Below are positions 5,750-9,959 of a DNA stretch of 9,959 nucleotides, one piece after another. Position 1 is the stretch's first letter; each line of letters opens with the position of its first letter. Location: positions 1 through 9,959 of the forward strand of contig QHTS01000274.1 of assembly GCA_003220905.1 (NCBI GenBank), given 5' to 3'. Below the pieces are notes generated by a model. That model made no database searches, was not told the DNA's origin, and saw only the letters and a list, made by a program, of their open reading frames with translations. The DNA comes from Gemmatimonadota bacterium. GTDB lineage: Bacteria > Gemmatimonadota > Gemmatimonadetes > Gemmatimonadales > GWC2-71-9. Both the position numbers and the translations under genes were made by a program.

Positions 5750-6822
5750 GCGAACGTCGCTGTCCCAAGTGCGGGACCGTGTACGCCGACAGCGCCCGAT
5801 TCTGCCCCCGCGACGGCAACATGCTCGTGGAGGTGCAGGCGAAGCCCGCGACGCCTCGGCCCCCCCCCGCTCCCCCCTCGGCCGGCGGCACCGCCGTCCG
5901 CACGCCCCCGCAGGCGAAGCCGGGGCTCGACCGCGCCGCCTCCCTTTTGGGAGAGGTCCTCGACTCGCGCTACCAGGTCCAGGAGAAGCTGGGCGAAGGG
6001 GGCATGTCGTACGTCTACCTCGCCCGGGAGGTCTCGACCGGGCACGACGTGGCGATCAAGGTGCTCTCCCCCAAGCTCGCCACCGACCGGAGCTCGGTGG
6101 AGCGGCTGCGACGCGAGGCCGGGCTCGCCATGCGACTCGACCATCCGAATGTCTGCCGCATCCTGCGCCTCGGCGAGTCCGAGGATGGGCTGATCTACCT
6201 GGTCATGCCGTTCCTGAAGGGCGAGCTGCTGTCGGACCGCGAGGTGAACGGCGGGCCGATGAGTCTCGCCGCCGGGGTCGACGTGCTGCGGCAGGTGTGC
6301 GCCGGCCTGCACCACGCGCACGAGCTCCAGATCGTGCACCGCGACCTGAAGCCCGAGAACATCATGCTCGTGGCCGAGGCCAACGGCCGCGACCGGGCGG
6401 TCGTCATGGACTTCGGCCTCGCGAAAGAGCGCCGCGCCGATCCGGCCATTGCGAAGCTCACGGCGACCGGCATCATCCTCGGGACGCCGGAGTTCATGAG
6501 CCCCGAGCAGATCCGGGGCAAGCCGCTCGACGCCCGCTCCGACATTTACGCCCTCGGCATCGTCGCCTTCGAGATGTTCACGGGCAAGCTGCCGTTCCAG
6601 GGGCGGAACGCCCAGGAGATGATGATCGCCCGGCTGCGTGGGCAGCCGCAGAAGCTGCGCCAGCTCCGCGCCGATCTCTCGGAGGGCCTGGAGAGCGCGC
6701 TGGCCCGCGCGCTGGAAGCGAACCCCGACGCGCGCTACAACACCGCGCTCGAGTTCGCCGACGCCCTCACCGCATCCCACGCCGGCGGTTTCCTGTCGAA
6801 GATCAAGGAGAAGCTGAAATAA
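5746..6822 (+). CDS. Ser/Thr protein kinase with N-terminal zinc-ribbon
   Basis: A 358-residue Hanks-type kinase starting at the ATGA overlap (ATG 5746, previous stop 5747-5749). No ribosome site is visible, so translation is probably coupled to the cyclase gene. Residues 6-23 form a ribbon-like motif with C6, C9 and C20, but the fourth ligand position holds Asp (CPRDG). A Pro/Ala-rich linker follows to about residue 62. The kinase domain (about 76-340) is complete: glycine loop from G83, K105 in VAIK, E124, HRDLKPEN at 198-205 with catalytic D200, DFG at 222-224, Thr 239/241/247 in the activation loop, SPE at 252-254 and D266. Unlike many bacterial PknB-type kinases it has no transmembrane helix or extracellular sensor, and it ends in a short Lys-rich helix. 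It should therefore be cytosolic and respond to internal cues or partners. Substrates are unknown; the adjacent E1 alpha is one candidate by position only. Confidence 0.96.
   Translation: MSERRCPKCGTVYADSARFCPRDGNMLVEVQAKPATPRPPPAPPSAGGTAVRTPPQAKPGLDRAASLLGEVLDSRYQVQEKLGEGGMSYVYLAREVSTGHDVAIKVLSPKLATDRSSVERLRREAGLAMRLDHPNVCRILRLGESEDGLIYLVMPFLKGELLSDREVNGGPMSLAAGVDVLRQVCAGLHHAHELQIVHRDLKPENIMLVAEANGRDRAVVMDFGLAKERRADPAIAKLTATGIILGTPEFMSPEQIRGKPLDARSDIYALGIVAFEMFTGKLPFQGRNAQEMMIARLRGQPQKLRQLRADLSEGLESALARALEANPDARYNTALEFADALTASHAGGFLSKIKEKLK
6805..6810 (+). promoter_or_regulatory. Perfect Shine-Dalgarno that fixes the E1 alpha start
   Basis: AAGGAG at 6805-6810 lies in the last codons of the kinase and is followed, after 8 bases, by ATA at 6819-6821. 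That is the only position where the conserved E1 alpha N-terminus could begin with normal SD spacing. The next in-frame start, GTG 6882, has no such site in front of it. Confidence 0.65.
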
Positions 6823-7913
6823 GGCGCTTCCCCGCCTTCGATCCGCCCGAGTACCTCGAGTGGAAGCCGGACCCCGCCCTCGTGCGCGCCTTCCGGGAGA
6901 CGACCGAGCGGGATCCCGAGCGGGCCGCCGCCGTCGCACGACTCCCGGTGGAGCCCAAGCTCGGGCTGTACGCCGGACTGCTGCGCGCGCGGCTGCACGA
7001 CATTCAGCTCAAGCGCTGGGTGCGCACCGGCGTCATTTCCAAGGCGTGGCTCGGCACCGGGGAGGAGGCGACGACCGTCGGCCCGGTGCATGCGCTCGAG
7101 CGCGGTCGGGACGTGGTCGCGCCGATGATCCGGAACGCCGCGGCCTGCTGCGAGCTGGGGCTGCCCGTCAGCGACATGCTGCGCGCCTATCTCGGCAGCG
7201 AGGACTCGCCGGCGCGCGGCCGCGACCTCCACGTCGGCGCTTGGGCGCAGGGCGTGCTGCAGCCCATCTCGCACGTGGGCGACATGGTCCCGGTGACCTG
7301 CGGCATCGCGCTCACGTTCAAGATCCGGCAGGAGCCGCGCGTCGCCCTCACCTGGGTGGGCGACGGCTCTACCAAGACCGCGGCGGCGCACGAGGGCACG
7401 AATTTCGCCGCGGTCCAGAAGGTTCCTGCGATCTTCATCATCCAGAACAATCAGGTCGCCCTCGGCACCCGGCTCGACCAGCATCACTTGCCCGGCACCT
7501 TCGACGACTGGGCGGCGAGCTACGGCATCCCGGGCGCCGCGTTCGACGGCAACAACGTGCTCGACGCGTATGCGGCGACAACGCTCGCGGCCGAGCGCTG
7601 CCGCCGGGGCGAGGGACCGGCGCTCCTCGTCGCTGAGACATTCCGGATGGGAGGGCACGCGACCCACGACGAGCGCGAGGCGCGCGACACCGTCCCCGCC
7701 GCGCTGTTCGAGCACTGGGGCAAGCGGGATCCGATCGGGATGTACGAGGAGTACTTGAAGGCTGACGGGATCACGGTGAAGCGGCTCGAGGAGATCGAAG
7801 CGGCGGTGACGGCCGAGGTCGAGCGCGCCGCGGAACAGGCCGTGCAGAGCCGCGACAGGATGCCACCTGGGGAGAGCGCGTTGGAGGGCGTGTACGCGAG
7901 GCAGGGCCGGTAG
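6819..7913 (+). CDS. 2-oxo acid dehydrogenase E1 component, alpha subunit (TPP-dependent), apparent ATA start
   Basis: A 364-residue E1 alpha subunit of a pyruvate/branched-chain 2-oxo acid dehydrogenase complex, which decarboxylates the oxo acid on thiamine diphosphate together with an E1 beta subunit. The TPP-binding motif runs from GDG (181-183) to NN (210-211). SKAWLGTGEEATTVG (74-88) and the GGH motif (278-280) of the active-site loop are family hallmarks. An N-terminal extension (RRFPAFDPPEYLEW) precedes the core; I recall this extension from related soil-bacterial proteins, so it is probably real. The frame has no ATG, GTG or TTG there, only ATA at 6819, which overlaps the kinase stop (ATAA) and sits 8 bases after a perfect SD. 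GTG 6882 would give 343 residues and lose the extension. No E1 beta, E2 or E3 gene follows, so the partner must be elsewhere. Pyruvate versus branched-chain specificity is not resolvable. Confidence 0.9.
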   Translation: MRRFPAFDPPEYLEWKPDPALVRAFRETTERDPERAAAVARLPVEPKLGLYAGLLRARLHDIQLKRWVRTGVISKAWLGTGEEATTVGPVHALERGRDVVAPMIRNAAACCELGLPVSDMLRAYLGSEDSPARGRDLHVGAWAQGVLQPISHVGDMVPVTCGIALTFKIRQEPRVALTWVGDGSTKTAAAHEGTNFAAVQKVPAIFIIQNNQVALGTRLDQHHLPGTFDDWAASYGIPGAAFDGNNVLDAYAATTLAAERCRRGEGPALLVAETFRMGGHATHDEREARDTVPAALFEHWGKRDPIGMYEEYLKADGITVKRLEEIEAAVTAEVERAAEQAVQSRDRMPPGESALEGVYARQGR

Positions 7914-7949
7914 GGGCGAACGTCCGGCAGGGGGCGGGGTAGCGATGCG

Positions 7950-7955
7950 GGAGGA
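7950..7955 (+). promoter_or_regulatory. Shine-Dalgarno choosing the sugar dehydrogenase start
   Basis: GGAGGA at 7950-7955 is 10 bases before ATG 7966. It follows the first in-frame ATG (7945) and is almost adjacent to the second (7957), so only the third ATG has workable spacing. That start also places positively charged Arg directly before the hydrophobic signal segment. Confidence 0.6.
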
Positions 7956-7965
7956 AATGACTCCG

Positions 7966-9123
7966 ATGAATCGTCTGCTCGTGCTTGCGTCGGTCGTCCT
8001 CGCCTGCGCGATCCCGGCGGAGGACAACACGCGCCCGCCCCCCCCGCCTCCCCCGCCTCCCCCGCCCCCCCCGCCCCCCCCGCCCGGTGTCCAGGACACC
8101 ATTCTCATCGCAGGGCACGCCCTGTACGTGCCGCACGGCTTCACGGTCAACCTGTTCGCCGAAGGTGTGAATGGCGTTCGCTACCTCGCGCTCGGTCCCG
8201 GTGGTGCGGTGTACGCCTCATTGCCCGCAGGCCAGATCGTCCGGCTCGTAGACGCCAATGGCGATGGGGTGGCCGACGCGCCGGCGCAAACCGTGCTCGG
8301 CGGCCTCAACGCTCCCTTCGGCATCGCGTTCCGCGGCGACACCATGTACTTCGCCGAGCAGACCGCCGTGAAGCGGCTCGACCCGGGGGCGACCGCACCG
8401 CTCACCCTGGTCTCGGGCCTGCCGAGCGGCGGCCACGGCACCCGCACCCTCGTGATCGGCCCGGACGACCTCATGTACGTCGCCGCCGGCTCGTCGTGCA
8501 ACGTGTGCGTCGAGGCGGCGGGCGACTCGATGCGAGCCGCGGTGACGCGCTTCAACCTGGACGGGTCGGGCGGGCGCATCTTCGCCCGGGGGCTTCGCAA
8601 CTCGGTGGGCCTCGCCTTTCACCCCACCACCGGCGAGCTTTGGGCGAACAACAACGACCGCGACAACCTGGGCGACAACGTCCCGCCGGAGCATCTCAAC
8701 ATTCTCAAGGACGGCAAGTGGTACGGCTGGCCGCAGTGCTATCTTCCGAACCAGCCGAACCCCGAGTTTGCCGGGGCCGACTGCTCGGGCGTCGAGCCGC
8801 CGGGGCTCACGGTGCAGGCGCACTCGGCGCCGCTCGGGCTCGCGTTCTACACCGGCGCCAGGTTTCCCGCGGACTACGCCGGCGATGCGTTCATGACGTA
8901 TCACGGCTCTTGGAATCGCTCGGTACCCACCGGCGCGAAGGTCGTGCGAGTGCACGTGCAGAACGGCCGGCCGGTCTCGGTCGAGGACTTCGTCACGGGG
9001 TGGCAGCTGGCTAACGGGTCGCGCTGGGGGCGACCGGTCGGGCTATTGGTGCTGCCGGATGGCGCGCTGCTGGTGAGCGACGACGCAGGCGATCGGATCT
9101 GGAGGGTGAGTTATGGGCGGTAA
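7966..9123 (+). CDS. PQQ-type sugar/sorbosone dehydrogenase, exported, probable lipoprotein
   Basis: A 385-residue beta-propeller protein of the soluble glucose/aldose or L-sorbosone dehydrogenase family, expected to oxidise sugars outside the cytoplasm using pyrroloquinoline quinone. Residues 1-14 form a short signal with MNRLLVLASVVLAC; C14 fits a lipobox-like site, although Leu at -2 is not the commonest residue. Residues 24-40 are 17 consecutive prolines, a stiff tether between membrane and propeller. Family hallmarks are GHGTRTLVIGP (156-166, with candidate catalytic H157), RGLRNSVGLAFHP (208-220), NNNDRDNLGDN (228-238) and HSAPLGLAFYTG (286-297). Four cysteines (178, 181, 258, 273) could form disulfides; C178-N-V-C181 lacks the His of a heme c site. 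Start ATG 7966 is chosen from the Shine-Dalgarno; ATG 7945 would add 7 residues. PQQ dependence is inferred from the family; no PQQ synthesis gene is nearby. Confidence 0.88.
   Translation: MNRLLVLASVVLACAIPAEDNTRPPPPPPPPPPPPPPPPPGVQDTILIAGHALYVPHGFTVNLFAEGVNGVRYLALGPGGAVYASLPAGQIVRLVDANGDGVADAPAQTVLGGLNAPFGIAFRGDTMYFAEQTAVKRLDPGATAPLTLVSGLPSGGHGTRTLVIGPDDLMYVAAGSSCNVCVEAAGDSMRAAVTRFNLDGSGGRIFARGLRNSVGLAFHPTTGELWANNNDRDNLGDNVPPEHLNILKDGKWYGWPQCYLPNQPNPEFAGADCSGVEPPGLTVQAHSAPLGLAFYTGARFPADYAGDAFMTYHGSWNRSVPTGAKVVRVHVQNGRPVSVEDFVTGWQLANGSRWGRPVGLLVLPDGALLVSDDAGDRIWRVSYGR
8035..8085 (+). repeat. 51-bp low-complexity proline-codon tract
   Basis: Seventeen consecutive proline codons (CCG, CCC, CCT) form an imperfect array of 9-base units such as CCGCCTCCC and CCGCCCCCC. 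Near-homopolymeric C runs make it prone to replication slippage and sequencing error. Unit changes of 9 bases would lengthen or shorten the linker without breaking the frame. Translation of such a run is known to need elongation factor P. Confidence 0.9.
9101..9105 (+). promoter_or_regulatory. Shine-Dalgarno of the hydrolase gene inside the upstream CDS
   Basis: GGAGG at 9101-9105 is 7 bases before ATG 9113 and encodes part of the last residues of the sugar dehydrogenase. It supports the 9113 start even though the first codons after it are repeat-like, and it implies translational coupling through the 11-base overlap. Confidence 0.75.
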
Positions 9124-9907
9124 GGCGGTCGGGCAGACGGGCGGTCTGGCGGTCGGTGTTGTCGGCGCTGTGGCACTTGTCGTGGCGACGGAGTCACGGT
9201 CCGCCCGACCGCCTGACCGCCTGTCCGCCGACATTCACGCCGAGTACGTCAAATTTCCCAGCGGTCGTGACACCATCACTGCGTACCTCGCCTATCCCGA
9301 GCGCAAAGGCCCGGCGCCGGTCGTCGTGGTGATCCACGAGATCTTCGGCATGTCGGACTTCATCCGCCAGACCACGGAGCAGCTCGCCAAGGACGGCTTC
9401 GTGGCGATCGCTCCCGATCTGCTGTCGCGCCGCGGCGGGACGCCGCCGTCGACGGACGACGCCCGCAAGCTCATCGCCGGGCTCGACCCCGACACGGTCA
9501 CGAAGGATCTCGACGCGACCGTGGCGTACGTGAAGCGCGTCAAGGCGGCCCGGCCCGACCGGGTGGGCGTCATCGGCTTCTGCTGGGGCGGCGGGCAGAG
9601 CTTCCGCTATGCCACCAACAACCCCTCGCTCGGGGCGTTCGTCGTCTGCTACGGGCCGGGCCCCGACGCCATGTCCATCGCCCGCATCCGTGCGAAGGGG
9701 CTCGGCGTCTACGCCGAGAACGACGCCCGCATCAACGCCGGTCTGGGCGACGTGGACGCGGCGATCCGGACTTACCACAAGACCTACCGCTACACCGTAT
9801 ATCCCGGCGTCGGCCACGGCTTCCTGCGGGCCCGGGAAAAGCCGGAAGTCGCGGATAGTGCGTGGAAGACGATCGTGGGGTTCTTCAGGGAGAGTCTGGA
9901 ACACTAG
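9113..9907 (+). CDS. Dienelactone hydrolase family protein with N-terminal hydrophobic segment
   Basis: A 264-residue alpha/beta hydrolase of the dienelactone hydrolase family, which opens lactone or ester bonds. The Cys-Asp-His triad is visible: C157 in GFCWGGG, D204 in AENDARIN and H235 in GVGHGF. E76 in IHEIFG is the family's conserved glutamate that polarises the nucleophile. Residues 11-26 (GLAVGVVGAVALVVAT) form a hydrophobic stretch, so the protein is probably exported or membrane-anchored, unlike the classic cytosolic enzyme; the catalytic domain begins about residue 42. ATG 9113 overlaps the sugar dehydrogenase stop by 11 bases and has an excellent Shine-Dalgarno. Codons for residues 4-14 and 31-36 consist of GGCGGTC-type repeats in opposite orientations, suggesting the leader arose from or was reshaped by repetitive DNA. 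The physiological substrate is unknown; pairing with a periplasmic sugar dehydrogenase makes sugar lactones a speculative option. Confidence 0.93.
   Translation: MGGKAVGQTGGLAVGVVGAVALVVATESRSARPPDRLSADIHAEYVKFPSGRDTITAYLAYPERKGPAPVVVVIHEIFGMSDFIRQTTEQLAKDGFVAIAPDLLSRRGGTPPSTDDARKLIAGLDPDTVTKDLDATVAYVKRVKAARPDRVGVIGFCWGGGQSFRYATNNPSLGAFVVCYGPGPDAMSIARIRAKGLGVYAENDARINAGLGDVDAAIRTYHKTYRYTVYPGVGHGFLRAREKPEVADSAWKTIVGFFRESLEH
9123..9232. repeat. GGCGGTC-type direct and inverted repeats in the hydrolase leader
   Basis: GGCGGTC occurs three times in direct orientation (9124-9130, 9140-9146, 9148-9154), and its complement GACCGCC twice downstream (9207-9213, 9215-9221). The longest perfect inverted pair is 12 bp (9123-9134 with 9203-9214), and a CTGTCCGCC variant follows at 9221-9229. 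The structure could fold into a large stem enclosing the hydrophobic-segment codons. Confidence 0.65.
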
Positions 9908-9959
9908 GGCGGCGGAAGGCCGCTCTTGAGGTATTCTCGCGCCTTCTGCAGCGCCGGCT
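9904..9959 (-). CDS. Possible C-terminal end of a convergent gene (partial)
   Basis: Read on the minus strand from the window edge, one frame gives 17 residues (PALQKAREYLKSGLPPP) and then TAG. Its codons are mostly G/C-ending, and an amphipathic helix with a Gly-Pro tail is a believable protein end. The stop overlaps the hydrolase stop by two bases in a tail-to-tail arrangement. There is too little sequence to recognise a family, and another minus frame is also open to the edge, so this is tentative. Confidence 0.35.
   Translation of the reverse strand, partial: PALQKAREYLKSGLPPP

Noticed and set aside
5769..6818. Upstream extension of the E1 alpha frame through the kinase gene
   Set aside because: The extension is Arg/Pro/Ala-rich shadow of the kinase and has no homology; the true N-terminus is fixed by the SD at 6805-6810.
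8497..8508. CNVC in the sugar dehydrogenase as a heme c site
   Set aside because: A heme c site needs CxxCH; the residue after the second Cys is Val, so a disulfide is more likely.
9912..9923. GCGG-AAGG-CCGC hairpin after the hydrolase as a terminator
   Set aside because: Only a 4-bp stem and no T run follows on either strand.
1..9959. A new defence, phage or biosynthetic system
   Set aside because: Every large frame belongs to a known family; there are no integrases, nucleases, CRISPR repeats, tRNA attachment sites or compositional islands.

Overview
This window is ordinary-looking, dense chromosomal DNA from a GC-rich free-living bacterium (strong G/C preference at third codon positions). 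The gene content and protein styles are a kinase with an N-terminal zinc ribbon, an orphan TPP-dependent E1 alpha subunit of a type I remember from soil lineages, and a lipoprotein-like sugar dehydrogenase with a proline linker. These fit a soil or sediment phylum such as Gemmatimonadota or Acidobacteriota. That placement is inference; no rRNA or other decisive marker is present.

Layout, left to right. Positions 1-501 hold the 3' end of a medium-chain (zinc-type) dehydrogenase. Positions 502-827 are the only sizeable gene-free stretch. It contains a REP/BIME-like palindromic element, whose left arm supplies the dehydrogenase stop codon, an AT-rich dyad at 731-773, and short ACACC repeats just before gyrA. 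From 828 to 9907 seven genes run on the + strand almost without gaps: gyrA, a fold-type II PLP-dependent dehydratase (1-nt gap), a REC-GAF-GGDEF response regulator (7-nt gap), a zinc-ribbon Ser/Thr kinase (ATGA overlap), a 2-oxo acid dehydrogenase E1 alpha subunit (ATAA overlap), a PQQ-type sugar/sorbosone dehydrogenase (52-nt gap) and a dienelactone-hydrolase-family protein (11-nt overlap). A short minus-strand reading frame, possibly the 3' end of a convergent gene, enters at the right edge.

How the genes may work together: gyrA and the dehydratase look like one transcript. The middle block links phosphorelay input, cyclic-di-GMP synthesis and Ser/Thr phosphorylation in adjacent, coupled reading frames, and the kinase runs directly into a central-carbon enzyme subunit. 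The last two genes are probably exported or membrane-anchored and act on sugars or small ester/lactone substrates.

I see no phage, CRISPR, transposase or clearly new defence or biosynthetic system. The items most worth a second look are the apparent AUA start codon behind a perfect Shine-Dalgarno (6805-6821), the palindromic element at 492-610, the valine at the quinolone-determining position of GyrA, and the cyclase-kinase-E1 alpha gene arrangement.
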